In this document: positions 1 through 8,147 of the stretch, piece by piece
How the letters are laid out: each line of letters begins with the position of its first letter
How positions within the stretch are numbered: the first letter of the stretch is position 1
From: Alteribacillus sp041949975
GTDB lineage: Bacteria; Bacillota; Bacilli; Bacillales; Marinococcaceae
Reading direction: 5' to 3'
Length of the DNA stretch: 64,000 nucleotides
Assembly: GCF_041949975.1 (NCBI RefSeq)
Contig: NZ_JBHFQG010000018.1
Coordinates: 15,342 to 79,341 of the forward strand
Position numbers and translations under genes: made by a program
The notes under the pieces: generated by a model
Told to the model about the DNA's origin: nothing
Database searches by the model: none
Seen by the model: the letters and a program-made list of their open reading frames with translations, nothing else

Positions 1-1
1 T

Positions 2-598
2 AAAAATCCTGTTATGCTCTATGCCTATATTATAGGCGGGATTCATTTTCTCGTGTTTATTGGCATTTTTAACTTTATTACGTATTATCTTAGTGGTGAA
101 CCGTTTCAAATATCAACCGCCGTTTTAGGTTTGCTGTTTCTAACGTACGGAGCGGGGACGGTCAGTTCTACGTTAGCCGGCAAAGCAGCACAGAAATGGC
201 AGCAAACCTCATGTATTTTTATTGGAATCTGTTTGATGATCGGTGCGTTATTGTTATCCTTGATCCCTTCTTTTCCTATCATCATCTTGGCTTTATTAGT
301 GCTAAGCTTTGGTTTCTTTTTTGCACATTCGAGCTCAAGCTCCTGGGTAACAAGACATGCCAAAAAAGCAAAAGCAAGTGCATCAGGCTTGTATTTAACG
401 TCTTATTATTTAGGCGGAAGCCTTGGCAGCTTTTATTACGGGTGGCTGTGGCCGGCATTTGGCTGGCCTGGTGTTGTAGCTGGGTCTCTGTTTCTTTTAG
501 GCGTTACGTTTACATGCACTAAAGGAATGGCGAAAATGGAAGCGGGAGAAAAACAATTGATGGAGAAATATTCAAGCCCTGCAAATCAAAGTGGTTAA
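2..598 (+). CDS. MFS transporter, C-terminal part (5' end outside window)
   Basis: The frame is open from the first bases of the window, so this is the 3' part of a longer gene. The visible ~199 residues hold about five or six hydrophobic segments and small-residue-rich helices (for example SGLYLTSYYLGGSLGSFYYG) typical of the second half of a major facilitator superfamily permease. A family member would have 12 membrane helices and about 390-410 residues, so roughly the first half is missing only because of the window edge. The substrate cannot be told from this part. The soluble tail (KMEAGEKQLMEKYSS) is short. The nearest ATG at position 14 is internal and is not proposed as the true start. 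Confidence 0.75.
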   Translation, partial: KNPVMLYAYIIGGIHFLVFIGIFNFITYYLSGEPFQISTAVLGLLFLTYGAGTVSSTLAGKAAQKWQQTSCIFIGICLMIGALLLSLIPSFPIIILALLVLSFGFFFAHSSSSSWVTRHAKKAKASASGLYLTSYYLGGSLGSFYYGWLWPAFGWPGVVAGSLFLLGVTFTCTKGMAKMEAGEKQLMEKYSSPANQSG

Positions 599-742
599 TA
601 GCTTTGGGAGCTGTTCCTCATACTAAAGACTTATTTCACTAAAAAGAACATTAATAGAGTGTAAAAATAGTAAAAGAAAGGAAATACACTACTATAAACG
701 AGTGAACGCATAAAAGTTTTTAGAAAAATGGGAGGAACGGTT

Positions 743-1303
743 ATGAAATGGATCTACGGACTGCTGTTGAGTATAGGTATAATATGCGGCTGTGCTTCAG
801 GGCAGCAGGACAATGCGCTGCCAGTAAAGCAGGCAGAAAAAGCTGACACCAGAATTGAAGAGAAGCAGCCGCCGAGTGAAGTGAAAAGTGTGAGCCAAAA
901 ACAAATAGGTGCAGAAACGTTTAATGAACTAATTGAATCTTTTCATGAATTTAACTACGCGTCCTACTTGAACCAGGAAAAAGAAGAAATTAAAGAAGCA
1001 TTAGGAGAACCAGAAGATGAAGGTTGGTTTGAAGGCGGGGAGTACATGCAGTACGGGGATTTTACGTTTTTCTTTCATCCTGTTACAGAAAAAGGAATCT
1101 CGGTTGCTGTAGAAACAACAAATAAAACATTTGATCAAGAGAAAGCAGAAGATATTTTAGGTTCAGTTGACCGCAGCTTCTGGAATGAAATGGACAATAT
1201 GTGGTCAGAAGTGTACGAATTCGAGGATGGAACAATTACTTTTGAAAAAGAATCAGAAGAAGCAGAACATCCATCTTATATATGGTTTGAAAGCAGCAAA
1301 TAA
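743..1303 (+). CDS. Predicted lipoprotein of unknown function
   Basis: I do not recognise the family. The 186-residue product starts at the ATG at 743 behind GGAGGAACGG; an in-frame ATG at 728 lies upstream of that ribosome site and is less likely. The N-terminus has a short charged start, a hydrophobic stretch and a Cys in the context ICGC at residues ~14-17, which fits a lipobox although Cys at -2 is unusual. The mature part is highly acidic (many Glu and Asp) with a Glu/Lys/Gln-rich linker at ~20-55, then a compact domain with aromatic residues (WFEGGEYMQYGDFTFFFHP). This suggests an extracytoplasmic lipid-anchored protein of a salt-adapted cell. It is monocistronic, followed by a terminator. 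Confidence 0.7.
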   Translation: MKWIYGLLLSIGIICGCASGQQDNALPVKQAEKADTRIEEKQPPSEVKSVSQKQIGAETFNELIESFHEFNYASYLNQEKEEIKEALGEPEDEGWFEGGEYMQYGDFTFFFHPVTEKGISVAVETTNKTFDQEKAEDILGSVDRSFWNEMDNMWSEVYEFEDGTITFEKESEEAEHPSYIWFESSK

Positions 1304-1308
1304 ACGCC

Positions 1309-1345
1309 AAAAAATCTCCGGGTCGTGTATCTGGAGATTTTTTTT
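1309..1345 (+). terminator. Rho-independent terminator of the lipoprotein gene
   Basis: AAATCTCC and GGAGATTT form an 8-bp stem followed by a run of T, six bases after the stop codon of the lipoprotein gene. Confidence 0.8.
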
Positions 1346-1438
1346 ATACTCTTAGGAAAGTATAACTTTTTTATTGGTAAACAGTATAAGCAAAACTACG
1401 GTATTCGCCATAAGGAATCGGCGATATGCTTTTTTTAA

Positions 1439-1850
1439 TTTGTTTAGGAAATTATGTTTTTACAAGTTGTGGATAACTATCTCCATATTGTTTGATCCGC
1501 GTCTAGCTTCAGCGCCCAGCCTCTCGGAGGCCCAAGACGGTTTAAGGAACTTTTGCTAGAATCGCGAACATCGTGTTCGCAACGCAAAAGTCAGCACATC
1601 CTGTGCAAGCCAGTTCGACGTTGTCACAGGACGTGACGTTCTTAGTCGAACATCCTTTAGGACCCTTCTGCTAAAGACGCACACGTCGACGCACAGGACG
1701 TGCTAATGTCGCCAATGCCACAGGACGTGGCGTTTTTGGCGACGAAAGTGCAACACAGAAGTCACCACATCCTGTGGAAGTAAGAGCGCCTTTATTGCCT
1801 GGAGAACATTTACCTGTCGAGGCTGACCAGGGCGCTTGCGCTTTGGTTCT
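1439..1850. repeat. Composite stem-loop repeat, family A, copy 1 (long form)
   Basis: The element begins TTGTTTAGGAAATTATG just behind a T-run and ends GGGCGCTTGCGCTTTGG. Outer arms AGCGCCCAGCCTC and the complementary CGAGGCTGACCAGGGCGCT (about 1510 and 1818) can pair. Between the arms lie several short nested inverted units built on CACAGGACGTG / CACATCCTGTG. Copies occur at 3502-3740 and 31236-31401, with a degenerate one at 14439-14535. This copy is ~171 bp longer than copy 2 because of an extra block bounded by the direct repeat CACATCCTGTG at 1595 and 1766. Similar GCGCC...GGCGCTTGCGCTTTT repeats are common between genes in Bacillaceae; I cannot name this family. Confidence 0.85.
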
Positions 1851-2010
1851 GTACCGATTGATTCTCTGATCAATTAAACTGTAACACAACAGAAAGGGTA
1901 AATTATATGTGTGCTAATAGCAAAAAGAAGCAAAACCCCTGTTAAAACAATAATTTTGTTTTCAGAATATTAAAATTTATATAAAACACAAAAAAATTTC
2001 CAATTTTATG

Positions 2011-2042
2011 TTGCATAACAGTGTTCTCTGTTATATTATAAT
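2011..2042 (+). promoter_or_regulatory. Candidate aceA promoter with an inverted-repeat operator
   Basis: TTGCAT (2011-2016) and TATTAT (2034-2039) are 17 bp apart and could be -35 and -10 boxes; TATAAT at 2037-2042 is an alternative -10. The inverted repeat ATAACAG-n6-CTGTTAT (2015-2034) lies across the spacer, a position expected for a repressor. No regulator gene is adjacent, so the protein is unknown. Confidence 0.5.
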
Positions 2043-2149
2043 AACTAACGAAACAAACTGTATTAAAACAGTTGAAAAAGAAAGGGATAAGCCGGGAAGG
2101 GGGCTGGCTGAATCTCTTCACTTTCATTATTAAAAAGGAGATGAGAAAC

Positions 2150-3445
2150 ATGGGAAACATTCAAGAAGAAGCAAAAAAATTACAGGAACAATGGGACACA
2201 GATGAGCGCTGGATTGGAATTGAAAGACCTTATTCTGCAGAGGAAGTAGTAAAGTTGCGGGGATCCTTGCAAATTGAACATACACTAGCAAAAAGAGGAG
2301 CGAAAAAACTGTGGGATCTGATTCATAGCGAACCATATGTAAACTCTTTGGGTGCGTTAACAGGAAATCAGGCGGTACAACAAGTAAAAGCGGGTTTGAA
2401 AGCGATTTATTTAAGTGGATGGCAGGTAGCGGCGGATGCTAACCTTTCCGGACAGATGTATCCGGATCAAAGCCTTTATCCGGCAAACAGTGTTCCGCAC
2501 GTCGTAAAACGTATTAATCAGGCGCTGCAGCGAGCTGACCAAATTCAGCATATGGAAGGAAGCGGTGATATAGATTATTTTGCTCCGATTGTAGCGGATG
2601 GAGAAGCAGGTTTTGGTGGACAGCTCAATGTCTTTGAACTTATGAAAAGCATGATAGAATCTGGGGCTTCGGGTGTTCACTTTGAGGATCAGGTAGCATC
2701 TGAGAAAAAATGCGGTCACATGGGCGGCAAGGTGCTTGTACCGACCCAAACGGCAGTGAAAAACCTTATTTCCGCAAGACTCGCAGCAGATGTAAGCGGT
2801 ACTGATACCATCCTAATGGCAAGAACCGATGCAAATGCAGCGAACCTGATTACGAGTGATGTGGACCCGGCAGATCATGAGTTTATTACAGGTGAAAGAA
2901 CAGAAGAAGGGTTCTATCGGACAAATGCCGGCCTGGATCAAGCGATCGCCCGTGGCTTGGCTTATGCGCCATATGCCGATCTTATCTGGTGTGAAACAGC
3001 GAAGCCGGACCTTGACGAAGCAAAACGCTTTGCTGACGCCATTCATGCTAAATTCCCTGGTAAGATGCTAGCTTATAACTGCTCACCGTCCTTTAACTGG
3101 CAGGCTAACCTTGACCAGGAGACCATCGAGAAATTCCAAGTTGAGCTTGGTAAAATGGGATATAAATTCCAGTTTGTTACATTGGCTGGCTTCCATGCAT
3201 TAAATCACAGTATGTTTGAATTGGCCAGCGGGTATAAAGAACGCGGTATGGGTGCATACTCTGAACTGCAGCAAGCTGAGTTTGCTAGCGAAGAAAATGG
3301 CTACACAGCTACACGCCATCAACGTGAAGTAGGTACCGGTTACTTTGATGAAGTTTCCCAGGTAATCACCGGCGGTACGTCATCTACCACTGCGATGAAA
3401 GGCTCCACCGAAACCGATCAATTTCAAAAATCAACTCAATCTTAA
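2150..3445 (+). CDS. aceA: Isocitrate lyase
   Basis: The enzyme cleaves isocitrate to succinate and glyoxylate, the first step of the glyoxylate shunt that allows growth on acetate and fatty acids. The family signature KKCGH is at residues 186-190, with Cys188 as the expected catalytic residue. GDIDYFAPIVADGEAGFGG and NCSPSFNW are also conserved in the family. At 431 residues it matches the usual bacterial length (~428-434). The start at 2150 follows AAAGGAG; upstream in-frame residues (from 2072) lie in the leader. No malate synthase gene is nearby. The gene has its own promoter and terminator, and the shunt fits functionally with the acyl-CoA catabolic island further along. Confidence 0.95.
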   Translation: MGNIQEEAKKLQEQWDTDERWIGIERPYSAEEVVKLRGSLQIEHTLAKRGAKKLWDLIHSEPYVNSLGALTGNQAVQQVKAGLKAIYLSGWQVAADANLSGQMYPDQSLYPANSVPHVVKRINQALQRADQIQHMEGSGDIDYFAPIVADGEAGFGGQLNVFELMKSMIESGASGVHFEDQVASEKKCGHMGGKVLVPTQTAVKNLISARLAADVSGTDTILMARTDANAANLITSDVDPADHEFITGERTEEGFYRTNAGLDQAIARGLAYAPYADLIWCETAKPDLDEAKRFADAIHAKFPGKMLAYNCSPSFNWQANLDQETIEKFQVELGKMGYKFQFVTLAGFHALNHSMFELASGYKERGMGAYSELQQAEFASEENGYTATRHQREVGTGYFDEVSQVITGGTSSTTAMKGSTETDQFQKSTQS

Positions 3446-3449
3446 TAAA

Positions 3450-3494
3450 AAACGGGCTGTTATGGCAGGTGATTCTGCCAAACAGCCCGTTTAT
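3450..3494 (+). terminator. aceA terminator
   Basis: AAACGGGCTGTT pairs with AACAGCCCGTTT, with a second small stem (GGCAG/CTGCC) in the loop, right after the aceA stop codon. Confidence 0.85.
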
Positions 3495-3501
3495 TGATTA
3501 T

Positions 3502-3740
3502 TTGTTTAGGCAATTATGTTTTTACAAGGTGGATAACTATCTCCATATTGTTTGATCCGCGTCTAGCTTCAGCGCCCAGCCTCTCGGAGGCCCAAGACGG
3601 TTTAAGGAACTTTTGCTAGAATCGCGAACATCGTGTTCGCAACGCAAAAGTCAGCACATCCTGTGGAAGTAAGAGCGCCTTTCATGACTGGAGAACATTT
3701 ACCTGTCGAGGCCGATCAGGGCGCTTGCGGCTTTTGTTCT
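3502..3740. repeat. Stem-loop repeat, family A, copy 2
   Basis: Nearly identical to copy 1 at 1439-1850 over both ends but lacking the 171-bp internal block between the two CACATCCTGTG motifs. It lies between the convergent aceA and MFS genes, directly behind the aceA terminator. The arms AGCGCCCAGCCTC and GAGGCCGATCAGGGCGCT can pair. Confidence 0.85.
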
Positions 3741-3745
3741 TTATA

Positions 3746-4954
3746 TTAACTGCTTTTTTCCAGTTTGAGATTCCTTTTCTTCGCACCTTCTGTATGATTT
3801 AATAAGTAATAAAACCCGGCAGCTGTCAGCACAACAAGAATAGCACTACAGCTGAACATAAGAGAAAAACCAGTTATGGAAACTATGATTCCTAAAATAT
3901 AGGAACCTGCTGCAATTCCCGTATCATACAGCATAAAAAAAGTAGCCGTTGCATGGCCGTTTCGTTCGCGTGGGGCATATTGAACTGATAGGGAAAGGAC
4001 ACACGGCAAAATCGTTCCATACCCTACCCCAATTAACGCAGCGGCTAACAAAAATAAAAAGCCTGACTCAGCTAAGCTTAAAACAACTAAACCAACTGCA
4101 AAAGTGACTAAACAAGGTAAAATAACGATTTTTGGACCACGCTGATCAAATAGTCTGCCAAGAAAGGGTCTGAAAAGAAGCATCGTTACAGCAAATACGA
4201 GAAAGAAATAATTAGACATATCGCCAAGTCCGATGTTGGCAGCATAAACAGAAATAAATGAAACAATTCCGGCATACGCAAAGGCAACTAAACTACTTAT
4301 TAGTGAAATAGGGATGGCACGGAATTCAAAAAAATCATCCAGAGAGAGTTTTCGTTTTTCTAAAGCTTTTTTCGGTTTTTCGGTTTCTGTCACTTTCACT
4401 AAAAGTGTGCAGAGAACACCGATGATCATAAAAATACTGAGAACGCTGAATAGTTGTTGAAATGTAATAAACTGAATCAGTGTCAATCCTATAAAGGGAC
4501 CGGCTACAACAGCTAGATTCATAGCCATCGTGAAATAACCAAGCCCTTCTCCCTGACGCTTTTGCGGCAAAACATCTACCGCAATGGCAGCCGTAGCTGT
4601 TGTCACTACTCCAAAAGACAACCCGTGAATGAAACGTAGAATAATTAGAACAGAAAACTGATCTACCCAGATATAACCAAACGTAGTAACAGTGAATATA
4701 AAAACGGTGGAAATTAAAACTTTTCTTTTTCCGGCCCTCCCTAGTAGTTTTCCAGAAAACGGCCGAATCAATATAGCGGCTACCAGCATAGCTGTAACAA
4801 TTAACCCGCCTTGAGCTTCTGTGCCTTTTAAATCATTTACAACGTAAAGAGGCAGTGTCGTTAATAATGTATAAAAAATAACAAATACAATAAAATGAAC
4901 AAAAGAAATACCGAAAAAATTCTTTGTCCAGATTGGCTCATCGGAGGTACTCAT
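3746..4954 (-). CDS. MFS transporter, probably drug efflux, in a marR operon
   Basis: This is a 402-residue permease of the major facilitator superfamily with about 12 hydrophobic segments. The loop between helices 2 and 3 reads GKLLGRAGKRKVL, the usual MFS motif, and a related RLFDQRGPK occurs in the second half, as expected from the internal duplication. The family exports drugs or small molecules, or imports metabolites; the substrate is unknown. I chose the ATG at 4954, behind AAAGGAGTGACG, over an upstream in-frame ATG at 4981 that would overlap marR by 26 bases. The ribosome site lies within the end of marR, so the two genes are one transcript and probably translationally coupled. Control by the MarR repressor is the natural inference. 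Confidence 0.85.
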   Translation of the reverse strand: MSTSDEPIWTKNFFGISFVHFIVFVIFYTLLTTLPLYVVNDLKGTEAQGGLIVTAMLVAAILIRPFSGKLLGRAGKRKVLISTVFIFTVTTFGYIWVDQFSVLIILRFIHGLSFGVVTTATAAIAVDVLPQKRQGEGLGYFTMAMNLAVVAGPFIGLTLIQFITFQQLFSVLSIFMIIGVLCTLLVKVTETEKPKKALEKRKLSLDDFFEFRAIPISLISSLVAFAYAGIVSFISVYAANIGLGDMSNYFFLVFAVTMLLFRPFLGRLFDQRGPKIVILPCLVTFAVGLVVLSLAESGFLFLLAAALIGVGYGTILPCVLSLSVQYAPRERNGHATATFFMLYDTGIAAGSYILGIIVSITGFSLMFSCSAILVVLTAAGFYYLLNHTEGAKKRNLKLEKSS

Positions 4955-4955
4955 T

Positions 4956-5375
4956 TTATTCGTCACTCCTTTTTGTGCCAAGCTTTTCTAGAAAATGGTA
5001 AAGCTGTTCTTGGTCGCTGCTTGTTAATTGAGCAACGAATTGCTGCTCAAACTGTTTAATGGTCTCTTTCACTTCAGGCAGTTTTTCTTTGGCTTCATCA
5101 GTTAACACAACAATTCGTTCACGTTTGTCGTAGCCTGGCTTTCGATGAATCCAGCCGCTCGTTTCCATTCTCGCAAGCGTGCGCGTAATCGTTGGTGCTT
5201 CCACTTTTAAGTACTGCCAGATGTCGGTTTGCGACATTGGACCTTTTTGGCTCAGCATATACAAAATCGTCCATTGAGACGTATATAAGTCATGTTTGTG
5301 GAGATGTTCATTTAACTCTTTCGATAACAACCGAACTTTTTGATTCAATAAGTGAAACAGAGTGCTCGTATCCAT
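4956..5375 (-). CDS. MarR-family transcriptional regulator
   Basis: A 139-residue winged-helix regulator. The helix-turn-helix region is around residues 55-75 (MSQTDIWQYLKVEAPTITR), followed by the wing with the family-typical RERIVVLTDEAKEKL. MarR proteins bind palindromes as dimers and usually release DNA on binding phenolic or lipophilic ligands. It is the first gene of a two-gene operon with an MFS transporter. A perfect 8-bp inverted repeat sits just upstream of its ribosome site, so autorepression is likely. Confidence 0.9.
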   Translation of the reverse strand: MDTSTLFHLLNQKVRLLSKELNEHLHKHDLYTSQWTILYMLSQKGPMSQTDIWQYLKVEAPTITRTLARMETSGWIHRKPGYDKRERIVVLTDEAKEKLPEVKETIKQFEQQFVAQLTSSDQEQLYHFLEKLGTKRSDE

Positions 5376-5392
5376 ACATTTGCGTCCTCCAA

Positions 5393-5410
5393 TATTTACC
5401 CAGGTAAATA
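5393..5410 (-). promoter_or_regulatory. Predicted MarR operator
   Basis: TATTTACC-CA-GGTAAATA is a perfect 8-bp inverted repeat with a 2-bp centre, placed between the promoter and the ribosome site of marR. Its length and symmetry suit a MarR dimer. Confidence 0.7.
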
Positions 5411-5422
5411 AACAATACTTCT

Positions 5423-5451
5423 ACTATAGATGTGTTGTAAACGAAAGTAAA
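5423..5451 (-). promoter_or_regulatory. Candidate marR-MFS promoter
   Basis: On the minus strand, TTTACT (5446-5451) and TATAGT (5423-5428) are separated by 17 bp. Transcription would start about 10 bp before the operator at 5393-5410, so a bound repressor would block elongation or initiation. Confidence 0.55.
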
Positions 5452-5671
5452 GCCCGCCACACCCATGATAAGGCTTACATGCTGTCATTTCGTAAAAGAA
5501 TTGTTTTTTTAAGAAGAGATGGGTTTTGACTTGTTTCGGTCGAAGTCTACGGTGCTTCCGCTGGTAGTAGTCGTTCCTATGAACAGTTATGGGTGCATTC
5601 GTGTGGAAGGGCGATCTATAGTTTAGGCGGTATTAGCAGGGTTTGGAGCATGATAAAGAAGGAAAAGAGAA
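5452..5671. other. Intergenic stretch with no gene seen
   Basis: I find no coding region, terminator or known motif here. The sequence lies upstream of marR and leads into a tandem repeat array. Confidence 0.5.
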
Positions 5672-5970
5672 AGAAAAGAGAAAGAAAGGTCACCAAGGGA
5701 GGGTGTTGGAATCCAAAAAAGGAGTAGGAGAAGAAGCACGGTTACCATGGGAAGTGTTGGAACCTGAAAAAGGAGGAAGAGAGAAAGAACGCTCACTTAG
5801 GGAAAAGATTGGAACCCGAAACAAAAACCAGAGAAAAAGAATATTAGTCAAGGGAGGTTCCTGGAGCCTAACATAGGAGAAAATCGAAAAGAATGGTAGT
5901 TAACGAAGCTTCTTGGAACTTAAAACTAGAGCAAAAAGAGGGTGGTTGGGTATTGGAGTGCGACCTGGGT
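5672..5970. repeat. Degenerate 51-52 bp tandem repeat array, family B, locus 1
   Basis: Five units begin at about 5672, 5723, 5774, 5826 and 5878, with a partial sixth from 5930. Each runs as a purine-rich AGAAAAAGAGAAAG-like half, then ggtcAtcAAGGgAG.gttTGGAACC. The units differ at many positions but keep the period of 51 or 52 bases. The same unit appears at 12305-12406 and 33205-33350. The array falls inside an open frame (5643-5876) that I consider a by-product of the purine-rich repeat, not a gene. Confidence 0.8.
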
Positions 5971-6043
5971 AAAAGTTACGTCTTAAGGATTGACGTTCGT
6001 GCAATGCAAAGAGAGTTCCTTAAGATACCTAATATCATGTGAC

Positions 6044-6077
6044 TGGCAGCGAATTAGGCATCCCTTGCTCGCTGCCA
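6044..6077 (+). repeat. Short hairpin repeat, family C, copy 1
   Basis: TGGCAGCGA ... TCGCTGCCA form a 9-bp stem with a 16-base loop. A copy in inverted orientation lies at 58149-58183 and shares both the stem and loop features (TGGCAGCGAAT, GCAT). Here the T-rich side is on the plus strand. Confidence 0.6.
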
Positions 6078-6145
6078 TTTCTTTTGAAAAAAGAAAATCT
6101 ATTAAATCATTGAAACTGCTGAGAAAACAATACTTCACATCCGGT

Positions 6146-7069
6146 TTACGACGTGAAAACGGAAGAAGCTTCTATTGGAAAATCAATTAAGGGGTTGCGG
6201 TTTCCCTGTATTTCAAAAATAGCTAGGTTGCGGTGCTTTTCATACACAGAAACGGGAAACTGTTCATTCCAGCTTAGCAGCAGATCAATGTCTATTTGTT
6301 CGTAATAGGAACGCTCGATTTCATCGGGATATCTTATTAAAAAATAAAGCATGGCTCTGGAAACAGCTCCTTTTGCATATTCCGGCTCAAACCGACTATC
6401 CTCGGTTTTGCCGCACCCGCTCGTTATTTTATTAGCTCTTGCATGTTCTGGATCATAGCTTTTGAAATCGTGATAAGGAAAATTACTTCGTATCGAGTTG
6501 CAGATAGGTTCACAAGTAAACAAATGATGAATATCTCCGCGCATCGGTTCATCTCTTTGAAACCAGGACTGGGGAACCACGTGCTCACAATTAAATTTAA
6601 AGTCGTTTTCTATTCGTATGATTTGATCTTCCAACGTGAAATGCACTTTGGCTGCCATTGTTTTTTCCAGCTCTTGTTCTCGTTTTAAAGCTGTCTCATA
6701 ATCTTCATTGATCACATCTTCTGCCCGCCTGTTTTCTCCAGAGTAAATACTAGTTAAAGTACCATCCGGCTGTAAATCCACCCAAGGATAAACGTATTCC
6801 GTCGGGTTGTAGTTCACCTTGCTTGTATGAGTTTTTGTAATAAGGTCATGTAATAACTGAAACACTTCCTCACTTGGCTGTGTTTCAAGATCTATATTTT
6901 TATAATATTCTCTTATGATAAAGCTGTCTTTTTCTTCGTCATAATACTCTTCATTTTCTTTTAGCAGCTTTGTCTTTGTGCTGGAAGTTTGGGATAGGAT
7001 ATTGTCCAGACGGCGGCGGTCTTTTGACATGGGAAAAAGGGTTCTTTGCTGCATGGATGTGAAAGTCAT
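6146..7069 (-). CDS. Endonuclease I family nuclease, no signal peptide
   Basis: The 307-residue protein carries the endonuclease I core: EHVVPQSWF at 162-170, GDIHHLF at 179-184 and NSIRSNFPY at 191-199. These match the His and Asn residues of this metal-dependent nuclease fold (as in E. coli EndA and Bacillus extracellular nuclease YurI/Bsn). Known members are usually secreted or periplasmic. Here the N-terminus (MTFTSMQQRTLFPMSKDRRR) has no hydrophobic stretch, so the protein appears cytoplasmic or leaves by another route. The start at 7069 follows GGAGGG. The carbonic anhydrase gene ends 15 bases upstream on the same strand, so the two may be co-transcribed. Confidence 0.85.
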   Translation of the reverse strand: MTFTSMQQRTLFPMSKDRRRLDNILSQTSSTKTKLLKENEEYYDEEKDSFIIREYYKNIDLETQPSEEVFQLLHDLITKTHTSKVNYNPTEYVYPWVDLQPDGTLTSIYSGENRRAEDVINEDYETALKREQELEKTMAAKVHFTLEDQIIRIENDFKFNCEHVVPQSWFQRDEPMRGDIHHLFTCEPICNSIRSNFPYHDFKSYDPEHARANKITSGCGKTEDSRFEPEYAKGAVSRAMLYFLIRYPDEIERSYYEQIDIDLLLSWNEQFPVSVYEKHRNLAIFEIQGNRNPLIDFPIEASSVFTS

Positions 7070-7084
7070 TTAATCCCTCCAACA

Positions 7085-7891
7085 TTAGTTTTTCATAATT
7101 TCACGGTCGTTCCTCTCTTGGACGGGCCGGTGATTGTCAGGAAAAATGTGTTGAAAGTCTTCCATTTGCTCTTTTAACATTTCCAACGGCTCTTCAAAAA
7201 TAATCCAGTTAACTTCTTCTGTACATGGAGGGGTAGTTAGAGAGCCATTATAATGAAACGACTCCTGGTCTTCAGGGAGAAGAGCTTGTAAGTCAATTGG
7301 CACATCTATTGTTATGTCATCTTCACCCTCTGTTTCTGGAAGGTTTTCCCATACCTTGGAAAGCTCCTCATTTTCATTTCCTTCCTGCAGCATTACCCCC
7401 AGCACAGCTAGTTGACCATTTTTATCTTCGTGAACGAGGTGCAGCTCCATATCATATTTTTCATCGTTAAATTCGTGTTCACTTGGAGTATGAAAATGAA
7501 ATTGGGCGAGTTGGTATTCGTTTTCGTCAATGACTAAGCTGTTGTCTTCTGATGGGTTTTCCGCTTGAACAGTATGCCCGTTATTAACTAGGGTAAAGGA
7601 AGCAGGATGATAATCGACTTCCATGTTTTCTAAGTTTTGGTCATCCTTTGTTACTTGAGAAAATTCAATATTAATAGGAGATTGTTCATAGCCATCAATA
7701 CAAACAGAATAGGCAGGATCTAAATCACCCCAATACTGCGGCCCGGTGTCACCCTCATAAGACCACTCATCAGAGCTGATCTGGTCTTCTTCTTCGTTTA
7801 GGATATTTGTTTCTTTTGTACCTTCTTGACAACCCCCGACAGGAAAGCTTAATGAAGCGGCTAAAAATGGACAAATAAGCTTGTAAGACAT
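7085..7891 (-). CDS. Alpha-type carbonic anhydrase, lipoprotein
   Basis: Catalyses CO2 hydration outside the membrane. The zinc ligands are visible as H132 and H134 (FHFHTPSEHE) and H151 (MELHLVHED), and SLTTPPCTE is the conserved late motif. Cys64 (SVCIDGYEQSPINI) and the Cys of TTPPC can form the disulfide seen in bacterial alpha enzymes. Residues 1-21 are a lipoprotein signal ending VGGC. At 268 residues it is of normal length. The mature protein is strongly acidic, as expected for a secreted protein in a saline medium. The start at 7891 is supported by GGGAGGGG, though the spacing is a little long. Confidence 0.92.
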   Translation of the reverse strand: MSYKLICPFLAASLSFPVGGCQEGTKETNILNEEEDQISSDEWSYEGDTGPQYWGDLDPAYSVCIDGYEQSPINIEFSQVTKDDQNLENMEVDYHPASFTLVNNGHTVQAENPSEDNSLVIDENEYQLAQFHFHTPSEHEFNDEKYDMELHLVHEDKNGQLAVLGVMLQEGNENEELSKVWENLPETEGEDDITIDVPIDLQALLPEDQESFHYNGSLTTPPCTEEVNWIIFEEPLEMLKEQMEDFQHIFPDNHRPVQERNDREIMKN

Positions 7892-8111
7892 TTACAACAT
7901 TTCACCCCTCCCTTTTTATAATAAATACAATACAATATTAGGAAGGATCAGCAAATATGGTTCAACTAAAAATATAAATTCAGTGAAAACGAACTAAAAG
8001 AAAAGGGCTGGTTTAGAGGAGAGGGATGTAAGGGGGTACTTGCTTAGCAGCAGTTACCTTATTCACATCGATACCTTTGCAAGGCCGCCATGGACTGGAA
8101 AGTATAGGAAA

Positions 8112-8146
8112 AGGACTGTCCCCTGTTTTAAAGACAGTCCTGTAGA
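8112..8146 (-). terminator. Terminator of the RraA-like gene
   Basis: On the minus strand AGGACTGTC pairs with GACAGTCCT and is followed by TTTTCC, a few bases after the stop codon at 8148. Confidence 0.75.
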
Positions 8147-8147
8147 G

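Noticed and set aside
1374..1889. Possible small genes or a CRISPR-like array in the repeat region
   Set aside because: The repeated words (CACAGGACGTG and inverse) are not evenly spaced and have no unique spacers of constant length; the region is a composite stem-loop repeat also found elsewhere.
5643..5876. Open frame of 77 codons, Lys/Glu/Arg-rich
   Set aside because: It lies within the 51-52 bp purine-rich tandem repeat; the period is not a multiple of three throughout, there is no good ribosome site, and composition follows the repeat.
5672..5970. CRISPR array
   Set aside because: The units are contiguous and diverged with no constant repeat plus unique spacer pattern, and no cas genes are near.
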